A DNA stretch of 21,739 bases from Conoideocrella luteorostrata (Eukaryota; Ascomycota; Sordariomycetes; Hypocreales; Clavicipitaceae), in assembly GCA_032433595.1 (NCBI GenBank), contig JASWJB010000502.1:1-21739 (forward strand), read 5' to 3'. Position numbers and translations under genes: made by a program. This document shows, in pieces, positions 8,669-18,319 of this stretch; within the stretch, counting starts at the first letter, position 1; each line of letters opens with the position of its first letter. The notes below the pieces were generated by a model. That model was not told the origin of the DNA, ran no database searches, and was given only the letters and a program-made list of their open reading frames with translations.

Positions 8669-10819
8669 CTACTCATCATCATGGTGTGGACTTCTCCCCC
8701 TTTCTCTATGGAACTTCTTCCTCTTCCTCGCCAACACATCCTCCCCTCTCCACCCCCTCCCCGTCTGAATCGTCTTCAAAAAACCATCCACATGCACTGC
8801 CCCCACAACCTCATCATCCGATTCATCCTCTTCCGATGTATGTCCCGGATGAACCAATTGCAAGTGTCGCCTAAGATTGGCTCGTCTTGAAAACCCGCTA
8901 GCCGCACGATCACAGGTCGGTACAGGACAGAACAGTAAGCCCGCCGAGGAGCGGGATCGGGATCGGGATCGGGATCGGGATCCTACCGGTGACTGCGACG
9001 ACCGCGGTAGGGATTGCTGTGGGGAGGAGCGCCCGCGACGAGACGATGATGCGGGCGACGAAGGTGAGACGCGTGACCGAGTGAGGGATGCTTGGCGGGA
9101 GGCGATTCGTCGTTGGGCTAGCGATACGTTGGCCACGTCGGAGTCAGATGATGAGCCGTCTGCAGAAGGGGGTAGATTTATCCTTTCCGGGTGGTACTCT
9201 GTGGTGGTGAATGTTTGTGCTCTTGAAGCCGGTTGTTCGTCGAGACGGCGCATCGTCATGCTCTGGTTGAAAAGGTTGGCACAGCGCTGGGTGCTCCTTG
9301 CTATGACATCTGGAGAAAAGCCTGCGAGGGCGGCTGCGCCGAGAACATCGCTCCAGTTTCGGAGGCCCCATCTGCGAAGTTTCCGCTCGATGTTGTGCTG
9401 TTGGGAGGGCGCAGGACCCGAGACTGAGGGGGACTTGGACCGACTTCTAGAGCGAGATTGAGATTGGGCTCGTAGTTGTTGTTGTTGTTGTTGCTCCCGC
9501 TCCATTACCCTCAGGTCACCTTCTTGCAGCCACGCCTCAAACGCAGCTTCTTTGTCCTCCTCTGTCGGGGGGAGCCGTCTATGCGATTCACGCGCTACGC
9601 GAACTTGCATTTCCTCTTGGGTTTCCCCCTCTCTTGGTGCGTGGACTTTGCGAGGACGGCCTCTACGGGACGTAGTTTTCTTTGCTGATGGTGACGATGG
9701 ATCTTGCTCGCCGGGCTGGTAGGGGCGTTGAGGGCGCCCTACTTTTCGGCGAGGAGTGCTGGCCGCATCGGAGTCCTCCTCTGTGGAGGATTCCGAGTCG
9801 GATAGGTAGCTTAGGCCTGCTACGCGGGCGTTGTGTAGAATGGTGAGCGTGTTGTCAAGTTTGGTAAGGATATGACGGATAGAAGGGCGGAGGAGGTGGT
9901 GCGACAGGTCATCGTTGATGGATATCTCTGGTGGGTAGTCATCTGGCTTGCCCTTGGGGTTTTTAGTTGTTTCCTCCGGATGAGATTCGTCTACGGACAT
10001 CTCGATGGCCTCGCTGGGATCGTTAGGGTCGGTGTCGTCTCCAGATTCCATTCTTGGCGGCAGCGCCGGCAGCGACGGCGACGACGACGCCAGTCCGGAG
10101 TCATCATCTGAAGAGCCGTCGCCGTCTCTACTTCTGGGCACAGCAGGGCTGGAAGCAGTTTCAATGGACGCTTGCAATGTCCGCCGTCTTAAGCGTTGCC
10201 GGTACCGCTCCTTGGCTAGTCGCAACACGGTTGCCGTAAGTTCGTCCCGCAGATCATCACCGGGCATTTTGTCCTCAGCACTGCGCAGCGTAAATCGTTC
10301 ATTCCCATCCCTCTCCTTCCTAAACAGCCCCCCCGACGGCACCTGGTTCTCCTTCAGCGGCCACGCCGTCCATACTTTAGGAGGAGCCCAGACGGCATCC
10401 TTTCCGTCGTCCTAAACAAGAGTTGGTTAGCATTAGCATCCTGATTGCCCCTTTATTTTTACTATTATCCCCCCCAATACCTAACTCCAAAGGCAGTCAG
10501 AATAAGAAAGAAAAAAAAGCCATACCGTCTTCACCGTTAGCGCTCTCGCAGTCGTCGCATCCCCCCCCTTCCCCTGCCTCTTCAGCGCAAACGCATCGTA
10601 CAGATGCACCGCCAAATCCTGGTCCACAAGCTGCCGCATTGAGCGCCAGAGAGTGCGCTCCTCCTTCGTATAGGTCCGCCATGTCGATTTCGCGCCTCTC
10701 CACCGATTCGGCCTATTTTCATACAAGTCTTCTGACGTAACTGAGGCGATTTCATCGGTGTCGAGATCTTCCCATACGGCGGTGGTGGTAGTGGTGGATG
10801 GCTCTTGGCTTGCCTCCAT
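8669..10819 (-). CDS. RRN9: Rrn9-domain protein (RNA polymerase I upstream activation factor type)
   Basis: Predicted nuclear/nucleolar DNA-associated factor. In yeast, Rrn9 is a subunit of the upstream activation factor that recruits Pol I to rDNA; that role is inferred here. Exons are 10819-10526 and 10411-8669. The intron, 10525-10412 (114 nt), runs GTATGG...GTTTAG and joins LTVKT to DDGKDAVWAPP, giving 678 residues. Residues about 30-145 hold the Rrn9-type region: ENRPNRWRG..STWRTYTKEE, DLAVHLYDAFALKR, WAPPKVWTAWPL, then DELTATVLRLAKERYRQRL. Further on are two AT-hook-like motifs (VGRPQRP at about 321-327, RRGRPRK at about 347-353), a Q6 run, a conserved-looking LRNWSDVLGAAALAGFSPDVIARSTQRC segment at about 450-475 (written here as one motif family, not a catalytic site), an RS-repeat tract, and a C-terminal C2H2-like finger (CPVPTC..H..H, about 593-618). 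Between the domains the chain is Ser/Asp/Glu-rich and probably disordered. The Rrn9 assignment rests on recalled family pattern. Confidence 0.78.
8953..8982. repeat. (GGGATC)5 coding microsatellite
   Basis: There are five perfect hexamer units. On the minus strand they encode the RS-dipeptide tract just before the C2H2-like finger of the Rrn9-domain protein. Hexamer slippage changes RS number without shifting the frame. Confidence 0.9.
9475..9492. repeat. (GTT)6 coding trinucleotide repeat (poly-Q)
   Basis: Six GTT units read as CAA codons on the minus strand. They give the Q6 run of the Rrn9-domain protein, directly before another Ser/Arg-rich tract. All six glutamines use CAA, which suggests recent slippage. 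Confidence 0.88.
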
Positions 10820-11155
10820 GATCAGATATGCCGTGGGTGGCGGCTGCGTGAGTTTCTAGGCATTGGCGTGTGCGATTTATTGTCTGTCAACAGGTTTCAT
10901 TTACTACTGTATTTATGACATCTCTTTTGTAGATGGGATAAGATTGATGTTTAGGCACTCGTCGCGATGTAGGAGAGAAAAGTCAAGTTCAAGCTGCCCC
11001 ACAAGTTTCCGAGTAGACTTGTGCTGACACTCGCTCTCATCGTCACCTTTCTACTTTCACGTCACATATCCCACAATATCCAGCCAAAATACTTGGGATT
11101 GCATCCAGAACGCCAAACTTCTCTATTTATCAATGACAGATGTTACCAACTTTCC
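10820..11155. other. Spacer between NOP7 3' end and the Rrn9-domain gene start
   Basis: This 336-bp interval should hold the NOP7 3' untranslated region and the promoter of the Rrn9-domain gene, both on minus. I see no gene. A shared terminator and promoter zone is the simplest reading. Confidence 0.5.
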
Positions 11156-13123
11156 TTAAGCCTTGCCTTTAGCCTTTTCCTTTTCCAGCTTTCTCCTCTT
11201 GGCCCTCAGCTTCTGATCCTCTGCACTCTTCTTGTTATTTGTGTACATCATCTGCTCGTAAAGCTTTCTCTTCTTTTTGCTCAGCATACCCTTGGCACGC
11301 TCCATGTCCTCAGTCTCCTCTTTGGCCTTCTTGCTCAATGCTTTCTTCGCCTGTTCCCTAGCCTTGGCCTTGGCATTACCTGATTTGCCCTTTACAACGC
11401 CTCCTGTCAACTCAGCTTCTAGTTCTGCTTGGCGCTGAGCATCCTCGTCCTCTGACTCCGCTTCATCAATCTCTGCGTCTATGGCTTCAGCGCCTGCATT
11501 CTCACTGTCTTCATCCTCGTCGTCTTCGTCTTCGTCTTCATCCTCCGCAACGTCCATTCCCTCAATGGTTTCGTCTGCATCCTCATCGGCCTCCAGAGCC
11601 TCATCTTCAGGCTCCTGTTCTTCCAAAGATACTGTAGGGTCGTATGCGCCTTGCACGCTTCGAACAAATGGACTCAAATGGGGAGGGAGTGCTGCTCCAG
11701 GAGCATACAGATGCGGCTCCTTGAGCTCCACATCATTGACGCAGTCCCAAACCCATTGCGGCTGAACGTATGTCCGTCCGGGCACCCGGCGGTTTGGATC
11801 TAATTTCTGTGATGTTTGGTTATCCTCATCACCATCATTTTCTTCCGATGAAACCTGGATTGGGGGTCGGTCGACAATTTGATGCGTGATGCTGGGGTCC
11901 AGCTCATTTGTAGTGAAAGCTCCGTCGCCCAGAACGGCGTCCCAACCCACACGCTTACAACCGAATGCCTTCAGTAGGAACTCGAGGGACTGTCGGGGAG
12001 TTTCGCGAGAGAGGTAGAAGGTAAAGTTTGAAAACAGCTTGGCAGAGTCATTGGAATTGGTTTCTGGCTGGTACAGCACGTCACCACCAGGAGCAACCGG
12101 TTCAAACTTGTCAAGAGTTGCGGCGTTGTTGGTCTCATCGGTGTTGGCAATGGCAGCCGCAGCTTCATCATTACTAACCTCCTCAGTGCCGTTCTGGATA
12201 GACTTGATGATCTTATTAACAGCAGCTTGGGTCTTGGGGTCTACCTCGTGAGATGCATCCTCCACCTTCTTCGGGTCCTCCGCCCCAACCAGGGTCTTTC
12301 CTTCCAGAGTGAAGGCACCAAGCTCAGCGGCATTCTCATCCTTGATTGCGTCAAACTTGGGAGGGTATTTGAGACCGATAGAAGTATACAGTCGGAAGTT
12401 GATAAATCCAAGGAGAGTCATGTAAAATTCGACAAAAGTTCCCATGATTCTGAAATCAACATCTCCAACAATTCTCTGATTGAACTTATAAGGCACCAGC
12501 CAGAGAACATCTTCGCCCTGAATATTGGCCTGATAGTAGATGCCCTTGATGGAAAGGAAAGATTTAGTCAGGCTTTGGGAAACAATAAGGTAGTGCTGGA
12601 ACTCCAGACAGAGTTTTTCGCATCGAGCAACCATCTTGGCGGGTACGCTCGAAGTAGAGGGGAGATTGGCAAACAGGAACAGCATGGAAAGGCAATCGTC
12701 CATATCTCTCAGAGCATCGACAAAGGTCGGGTAGCGCTCGCGAACGACATGATCGAGCGTGTATCGGGGCTTGCCGGTTTTTTCTGGTCGCACAGCATTG
12801 CCCTCCAGTCGCTTCGCATCACCAACATCACCACGGCCCAATGCTTTTGAAATCTTCTTTTCCAAGACCTTTTGATCACGGAACTTTTGGAGAAGCGGTT
12901 CATGAAGGAGATACTGTATGTCCTTTACGTAGTAGAAAGTTGTCGAGGCGGTGGATGACTTGGACACCTTCTTCTTGCTTCGGGGCTCGCGAGGGTAAAT
13001 TCCCTTCCAGATGCACAGCTGGCGGAAATCGGGAAGGCTGATTTGAAGTTTTCGGATGGCCTGGTTACGAGTAACGTAATTTTTGGCCGCACCGGCCTGG
13101 CCCTTCTTCTTTATCCGTGGCAT
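11156..13123 (-). CDS. NOP7: Pescadillo homolog (60S ribosome biogenesis factor)
   Basis: Nucleolar protein of the PeBoW/Nop7-Erb1-Ytm1 complex, needed for maturation of 25S and 5.8S rRNA and the 60S subunit. It is a single exon of 655 residues, a usual length. The N-terminal pescadillo domain (about 1-290) starts with the basic [19 protein letters not shown] and contains [27 protein letters not shown] sequence at about 190-212. A BRCT domain spans about 360-480, with [13 protein letters not shown] near its start and the late WVWDCVND tryptophan motif. An acidic Asp/Glu tract follows (about 503-565), and the C-terminus (about 576-655) is Lys-rich and probably helical, with nuclear-localisation character. 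The start at 13123 matches the conserved family N-terminus. It lies upstream of, and on the same strand as, the Rrn9-domain gene, and is divergent from GAB1, with 774 bp between the two start codons. Confidence 0.96.
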   Translation of the reverse strand: MPRIKKKGQAGAAKNYVTRNQAIRKLQISLPDFRQLCIWKGIYPREPRSKKKVSKSSTASTTFYYVKDIQYLLHEPLLQKFRDQKVLEKKISKALGRGDVGDAKRLEGNAVRPEKTGKPRYTLDHVVRERYPTFVDALRDMDDCLSMLFLFANLPSTSSVPAKMVARCEKLCLEFQHYLIVSQSLTKSFLSIKGIYYQANIQGEDVLWLVPYKFNQRIVGDVDFRIMGTFVEFYMTLLGFINFRLYTSIGLKYPPKFDAIKDENAAELGAFTLEGKTLVGAEDPKKVEDASHEVDPKTQAAVNKIIKSIQNGTEEVSNDEAAAAIANTDETNNAATLDKFEPVAPGGDVLYQPETNSNDSAKLFSNFTFYLSRETPRQSLEFLLKAFGCKRVGWDAVLGDGAFTTNELDPSITHQIVDRPPIQVSSEENDGDEDNQTSQKLDPNRRVPGRTYVQPQWVWDCVNDVELKEPHLYAPGAALPPHLSPFVRSVQGAYDPTVSLEEQEPEDEALEADEDADETIEGMDVAEDEDEDEDDEDEDSENAGAEAIDAEIDEAESEDEDAQRQAELEAELTGGVVKGKSGNAKAKAREQAKKALSKKAKEETEDMERAKGMLSKKKRKLYEQMMYTNNKKSAEDQKLRAKRRKLEKEKAKGKA

Positions 13124-13897
13124 TGTGTCGAATTGGTATCTGGCCGTGTGAGTGGATTTATGGCTGCAAAGGTCGCGGGGCCTCTCTTACTGTCTTCAAC
13201 TTTTTTTTTTTCCGCAGTAGGCAGGGAATTTTATTGCCGTGGCGCACCGCCTAGTTCTCTAGCCAATTTAGGCTTAGTGTGATGCTCACTCGTTACATCA
13301 CATCTCACCGCCCGTCGAGTGGCTTTGGATGTGTAACGAAAAAGACGAGCAAAATGCTCTGCCGCATAAGAGCTGTTTTTTATTGTTTATTTATATGGAA
13401 TAGATGATATAACTGAGACAATTGCGCTTTGTATCATTGAAAATATGGCAAACCATGCTGCAGATGCAGTCTTAACGCAGCAGCTCGACAACGGTACTAC
13501 GTGTAAAGTCGCCGATATGATCAGCTTGTCGTTTCCTACGAATGATGCAAGTATACATACATACATACATAAAAAAGGCTGGCTCTTTAGGTTGAATACG
13601 TCTAGCGTCATTTCACGTATTATTGAAGCCCGTTTCGCTGAGATGGAAACTCACAAATAGTGAAGACGTGCAGGTCCAAAGACTTAACTACGAGCCAACT
13701 TGCTAACACACTTGAGCCGCCACTGCCACTCCACCAGTGGTCGTCGGCCCGCCCACTCCGACCCAACTGCCAAGTGGCCTCCATACAACACACAACTCCG
13801 TAGCTCGTTGCGGATCATCGGCGCGTCTCCCCTCCTCCCACGGCCTCCAATAATTACCCTCGACCGACCCTCGCATTGGCCTGAAGGAAGAAATGCC
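13124..13897. other. Divergent promoter region between NOP7 and GAB1
   Basis: This 774-bp interval should carry both promoters. It contains a T-run of about 12 at 13200-13211, a CATA-type tetranucleotide run at 13552-13570, and a 7-bp inverted pair CGTTACA/TGTAACG (13291-13297 and 13332-13338). A near-copy of the dispersed nonamer lies within CACAACTCCGTAGCTC (13791-13806). A CT-rich stretch (about 13829-13850) precedes GAB1. A 71-codon ORF (13445-13660) begins with ATG but has no recognisable relatives, and I do not call it. Confidence 0.5.
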
Positions 13898-13919
13898 ATG
13901 TCCATGTCCTCAACCATGA
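13893..13919 (+). promoter_or_regulatory. Possible uORF overlapping the GAB1 start
   Basis: An out-of-frame ATG at 13893 opens an eight-codon reading frame (MPCPCPQP). Its TGA at 13917-13919 overlaps the third in-frame GAB1 ATG (13916) as ATGA. The first two in-frame GAB1 ATGs (13898, 13904) lie inside it. If the transcript begins upstream of 13893, scanning ribosomes meet this ATG first, and reinitiation at 13916 would give MTLRGKAG. Confidence 0.5.
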
Positions 13920-15403
13920 CATTGCGAGGCAAAGCTGGCGTATACGCCGGCGCCGCTCTTTTGCGAATCCTCTTGGCTGTTGCCTTCCCCGGCCTGCCCG
14001 ACCTGTTAACCAGCCGCGTGGAGATTTCGACCCCCGTCACGAGCTTCAAGCGATGTAAGTGAGCTGTCAAACCAAACCCCGGATGGTTGCAGAATACGAA
14101 AAGCGCCCCCAACACCCTGCAGCAACAACGCTGACAATTGAGGACCGGGACTGGTAGTGCAAGAGGGACTGTTTCTTTACAACCATAATGTCTGGCCATA
14201 CGACGGCGGCGTCTACCACCAGGCGCCTCTGCTCCTCCCGCTCTTCTCGCTGCTTCCCGAGGTCAAGGACTGGCCGATATTTACTTCCATCCTATACATA
14301 CTAGTCGATGTGCTTGGTGCGGAGGCGCTCTCGCGAATTGCCGACTCTGGTGAAGCCGGGCAGTCGAGGTTGTTTACGTCCCCAAGGAGAGGGAAGCGAG
14401 CTTCTGGACTAGTTGTAGCTGCGGCGTAAGTCTTCTTTCTTGCCTTTTTGACAGACTCAATGAATGAATGAATGACTGTTGGCCGGCTGTGGGACGAAAT
14501 GTCGCTACCAATGGGCAAGCAACCAACACTAACCATACTGCCAGGTTCCTCTTCAATCCATTCACCATAGCGACTTGCATCGGTCGATCAACCAGCGTCT
14601 TCACAACGTGCGCCATCCTCCACGCCATCTCCCGCGCCGTCTCCGGCTCAGCCTTCAACGCCATGGTCGCCCTCTCCTTCGCCTCCTACCTATCCATGTA
14701 CCCGATCCTCCTCCTCCCACCGCTCATCCTGCTCGCCTTCGACCGACAGCCCCTGCAGCGCCGCACCAACAGTACCATCGCCTTCGCCGCCAAATGCCTT
14801 GCCATCGTGTCCATGTGCCTCGGCCTCCTCCTCGGCATGTCGTACGTCCTGACCGGAAACTCGTGGGAGTTCCTTTCACGCACATACGGCATCCAGCTCA
14901 CCCTGTCTGATCTTACGCCAAATGTCGGTCTCTGGTGGTACTTCTTCATCGAGATGTTCGACTCGTTCCGAGCGTTCTTCCTCGCCGTCTTCTGGCTGCA
15001 CCTGACGACATATGTCGGTGGTCTGTCTGTTCGTATCCGCACCCAGCCGCTTGCCGTTCTCACGATTTTGCTCGGTACCTTTGCCATCTTCAAGCCGTAT
15101 CCGTCCATTTCAGATACCAGTTTGTTCCTTGCTATGCTTCCTCTGTTCTGGCACGTGTTTCCTCTCATGAGATACACATACATTGCATCAGCTACGCTCC
15201 TGTACTCAACCTTCATTGGTCCTGCGTTCTATCACCTCTGGATCTATGCCGGTAGCGGTAACGCCAATTTCTTTTATGCTATCACGCTGGTGTGGAGCTT
15301 GGGCCAGAGTTTGTTGGTCACTGATTTGACATATGCAGTGCTACGAGATGAATGGGAGGTGGACCGGCCAGAAATGGTTGGGAAAGAAGTCAAGCAGATT
15401 TAG
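13898..15403 (+). CDS. GAB1: PIG-U/Gab1, GPI transamidase complex subunit
   Basis: Multi-pass ER membrane subunit of the GPI transamidase, which attaches GPI anchors to protein C-termini. Exons are 13898-14054, 14158-14425 and 14545-15403. Introns are 14055-14157 (103 nt, GTAAGT...GGTAG, CTGAC branch) and 14426-14544 (119 nt, GTAAGT...GCCAG, CTAAC branch). The product is 427 residues, near the 435 of human PIG-U. Splicing restores SFKRLQEGLFLYNHNVWPYDG, matching the family's early conserved block, and VVAAAFLFNPFTIA, matching its NPF motif. Many hydrophobic helices follow. Other family-like stretches are YLSMYPILLLPP, WWYFFIEMFDSFRAFF and the polar tail WEVDRPEMV. Three in-frame ATGs (13898, 13904, 13916) are possible starts; the first is listed. 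It is divergent from NOP7 and convergent with SAM37, with 164 bp between stop codons. Confidence 0.94.
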
Positions 15404-15567
15404 GGTTGCTGATCGTCTAGTGATAGAAAAGGCTAAGGCCGTTCTATAAGAGTACATTTGTGACATCAAAGGGCGCATAGAGGATGAGAGAATTAGATTC
15501 TCATCATATTGTACAAGTGTCCAAAGGACGGGTATCTACTTGATTTTAACGTGCGTGTTGACGCCCC
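15404..15567. other. Convergent 3' region of GAB1 and SAM37
   Basis: Only 164 bp separate the two stop codons, so the 3' untranslated regions are likely to overlap on opposite strands. No other feature was seen. Confidence 0.55.
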
Positions 15568-16913
15568 CTAATCCAACTCTGAGTCAACTTCTACCAACCG
15601 GCCGCTAGCAGATGTGTTTCCAGCTGGCAGTCCCCCAGGCTGATGGACGCCCATTGCGCTGTTCAGAATAGAACCAAGCTCTCCAAAGTGACTCAGCTTG
15701 GGCCCTCCATAGCGTTGCCTCCAAACTTGGTTTCTGGCGCCAAACGGCTGAAGGCCCTTGTAAATGTGTAATCCATATCCAAAGGCTGCCCCCGTAATCA
15801 TTATACCCATGGCCATGATCAATGTTCTCTGATCTAGCCCTTTGATACCAGCTTCCCTTCGATACCGCATCTCATTTATATAGTACTCACCCACACTAGG
15901 AACATTTCTAACAATGGAATCCGCAACACGTACACCAGATCCCAGAACCGTTGATGGTTCAACGGCTGTGGTCCAGTCCGGTTGTGGAGGAGTCAAACGC
16001 TCAACAAATGTGGCTAGGCGTGGAGTTTCTGCCTCAATAAAGTCCTTCAAAAAGCACCTAGGTACAGGAGGCACGACCATGAGAGCCAAGAAACCATATG
16101 CCAGGCAATCGAGAGATGACGTCGACGCTTCCCGAAAGAACGCTGGGCTCTCATCGTTACCAACTGGTTCTTCATCCAGTAAGGAGTTCAACACAGACAA
16201 GGTGTCCTCCGCTAGCGAAAAGAGCCTAATAGCCGCGGCCTGCTCTGGGGTCATCTCCTCATGCACCGTCTTCTTTGTCCTTGCCGGCAATTGTTTACGA
16301 ATTGTCTCAGGTAAAGCGTCCCTACCTGCGGTCAAATGCAGGCCGCCATTGGGATCAAAGTCCGTATCCAGCTCTGCCAGACCTAGATGCTCGGCACGTC
16401 TAATAGCCTCGGCTCGTATCAGTGGCGGCAAAGTCCACGTCAGGGGAAACGGCAGTAAAGAGCTATATGCCGGTCTCGTAGTCGCTGACCAGTTCGCAGC
16501 TGAGACGTAGAGGGACAGGTCGACAAGTGGTGCAGCATTAGCGAAGAGGAAAGCGCTACACGCGACGGTGTCTGCCTTTTGGGCGGCGGCGAGGTTATGG
16601 TCAAGGTCCTTGCAGAGTGACTTGCTGGTGAGGTAGTCGACTATCTCGCGGTAGCCGCTTGTCCAGACACCGTCGTGGTTGAGGGCGGGAAGTAGATCTT
16701 GAGGCAGGCGGTTAGATGCTAACGTAGGGGATGTAGGAAGCAAGAGTACGATAAGAGACACATACTTGATGGGGAGATGGAGGGATCATTGCTTGGGATG
16801 AGGCGCAACGAAGCGCTCGGGGGCGCATTGTGCAGGTAAGCGATTATAGCGAGACATTCTGCATCGATGGACGGCAGTCCAAAGGCAGGGCCCCAGAGAT
16901 AAAGGTCCAACAT
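15568..16913 (-). CDS. SAM37: SAM37/Tom37 (metaxin-like), mitochondrial sorting and assembly subunit
   Basis: Cytosol-facing subunit of the mitochondrial outer-membrane SAM complex, which inserts beta-barrel proteins such as porin and Tom40. Exons are 16913-16766 and 16718-15568. The intron, 16765-16719 (47 nt, GTATGT...GTTAG), is at the short end for fungi. It joins DPSISPS, through a split Thr codon, to SNRLPQDLLPAL, giving 432 residues. The N-terminus (LWGPAFGLPSIDAECLA) is the metaxin/Tom37 glutathione-transferase-like start, followed by GVWTSGYREIVDYL. A C-terminal hydrophobic helix (about 348-369, TLIMAMGIMITGAAFGYG) fits a membrane anchor and is followed by a polar tail. I chose ATG 16913 because conserved sequence begins there; an in-frame ATG at 16976 would add 21 residues and has a weak context. 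Confidence 0.92.
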
Positions 16914-17080
16914 GTCGCAAGGGCGAAAGACGACGCTCGACAATAATAGCAAGGTCGTTGATGATGATTCTGACATAAAATAGGTGGACACCGGGCAGCG
17001 TTGGCAGCTGCAGCTACAAGGTGCAGGGCCGCCCTAGCCACCCTAGCCTGCAGCCGCAGTCGACTACGGACTGTAGGGGG
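16914..17080. other. SAM37 upstream region
   Basis: This is the presumed SAM37 promoter on the minus strand. It contains a short direct repeat (GCCCTAGCCACCCTAGCC, about 17030-17048) and a GC-rich PstI-like patch. No gene was seen. Confidence 0.4.
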
Positions 17081-17160
17081 CAGGCGGGGGACAAATTACA
17101 TGACCCTTTGCGGCGTGGTTTGGTTAGCCTTGAAGGGTCACGTAATTTGTCCCCAGCCTG
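17081..17160. repeat. 28-bp inverted repeat with 24-nt loop
   Basis: Arms 17081-17108 and 17133-17160 pair at 26 of 28 positions; mismatches are 17086/17155 and 17100/17141. The arms share the core GGGGACAAATTAC and the inner GACCCTT. Five or more G residues flank the structure on each side in the same orientation. It could be the footprint of a small transposable element, a MITE-like piece, or a transcribed hairpin. No ORF explains it. Confidence 0.85.
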
Positions 17161-17355
17161 GGGGGAAAACATTGGCGCCACAGGAAGGCAAGCCACAGCG
17201 CGTAAAGAGTTCGAGCACCGCACTAACTACCACGGTTGCTGGTGCAAAGCCACACGTGAACGGTTCATCCAAGCGCTTTGGCGTGTCGCTTCAGATCCGT
17301 TTTGGAAGTTGGCAGGACGGGACAGTCTGAAGGCGTTGATGATACGTAATCTGAT

Positions 17356-17383
17356 GTACGGAGTTCTTTCGCATACTCCGTAC
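17356..17383. repeat. Small hairpin built from two opposed nonamer copies
   Basis: GTACGGAGT (17356-17364) and ACTCCGTAC (17375-17383) are perfect reverse complements separated by 10 nt. The right arm is within an exact minus-strand copy of TACGGAGTA (17374-17382). The left arm is a one-base variant (TACGGAGTT). Confidence 0.85.
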
Positions 17384-18310
17384 CGCTTCACGTCTTGCCC
17401 CTGGAACAAGCACGAACGGTCAGGACGAAAATAGATCAATGAAACTTCGTGTCCTTTGAGCGGGTTTAGTTGGGCAGCTTGACTTTCTGGGATTTCTCTT
17501 TGCCGTGACGAGTCGCCATCCAGGGGCAATCAACTAGTTAGTTATGCCGCGGACTTATTTCCAAATATCCTCTGGTGCATTTGACACATATTTATGAAAA
17601 CTACTTTACTTCCACAACTTTTGTGTACGTTAGTTAGGGTACTGCCGACTAACTAGATTCCGGCGTTTTTAATACAATAAGGAAGGAGTACATGGAGCTA
17701 GTACTCGACCTGCAGGAACAACTGTCTCCCCTGAAATGTCCGGTCTGTCTGGTGCATTCCGGCCCAGGCCCAAGCCCGCAGTGGCAAAATTGTAATTTGC
17801 CGCCAAGAAAGCAGTACCCCTGACGATCAGGAACCAAACTGCAACGGATTCATCACAGACAAGTGATGACGCAAGTACCAAAAGCAAACGGGGCCACAAG
17901 GCAAAAAGGAAAAATGTATCCAACGAAAAAAAAAAAACTGAACAAGATTTGTTTCGTTACAAATGAAGCGTAGTCCGAAAGGGGTAAAAAGCCTGTGACG
18001 CGAAGTCCATAATTGCCTAGTACGGACTTCACACCCGGACTGCTCTGTCGCGAATTTAGAAGGCACCCACCATCAAAAACAGCCTTGAATTAACTAACTA
18101 ATACTCTCCGGCCAAGGGCCTCGGCAGAAATTCTGCCATGCCAGCTTTTCAACCTTGTTCGCTCACCCCTCCCCCACCGGCAGACCCCTTCATCATTACT
18201 TGCGGCAGGTTTGACGCTGCTGCAAGCCCCTCGGGCTGAACTTCGTGGGGCACGAGCAACAGCCTCTTCTGGCTTTTCACCCCCCACCCCCCTTCTCTTT
18301 GGGCGCCATC
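17384..18310. other. Intergenic DNA without a recognisable gene
   Basis: Short ORFs occur on both strands (for example 17669-17923 minus), but none shows a family motif. The stretch includes TAGTTAG-type short repeats near 17533, 17630, 17650 and 18090, and an opposed GAAGTCC/GGACTTC pair (18002-18008 and 18024-18030). There is also an A-run of about 11 near 17927 and a C-rich tract near 18280. Confidence 0.45.
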
Positions 18311-18319
18311 TACGGAGTA
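18311..18319 (+). repeat. TACGGAGTA dispersed nonamer, copy 7
   Basis: Exact copy in the gene-free right part of the window. Copy 6 is within the 17356-17383 hairpin. Confidence 0.8.

Noticed and set aside
13445..13660. 71-codon ATG-started ORF between NOP7 and GAB1
   Set aside because: Includes a tetranucleotide repeat, has no known motif, and sits in a divergent promoter.
16914..16976. Alternative SAM37 start adding 21 residues
   Set aside because: Weak start context, and the added residues precede the conserved family N-terminus; not excluded by sequence alone.
17533..17657. CTAGTTAG/CTAACTAG inverted pair about 110 nt apart
   Set aside because: The match is only 8 bp with poor extension; too weak for terminal inverted repeats of an element.
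17669..17923. 84-codon minus ORF with a hydrophobic start and a CPVC-containing 43-codon ORF opposite
   Set aside because: Neither matches a known family, and both are short and mutually overlapping.
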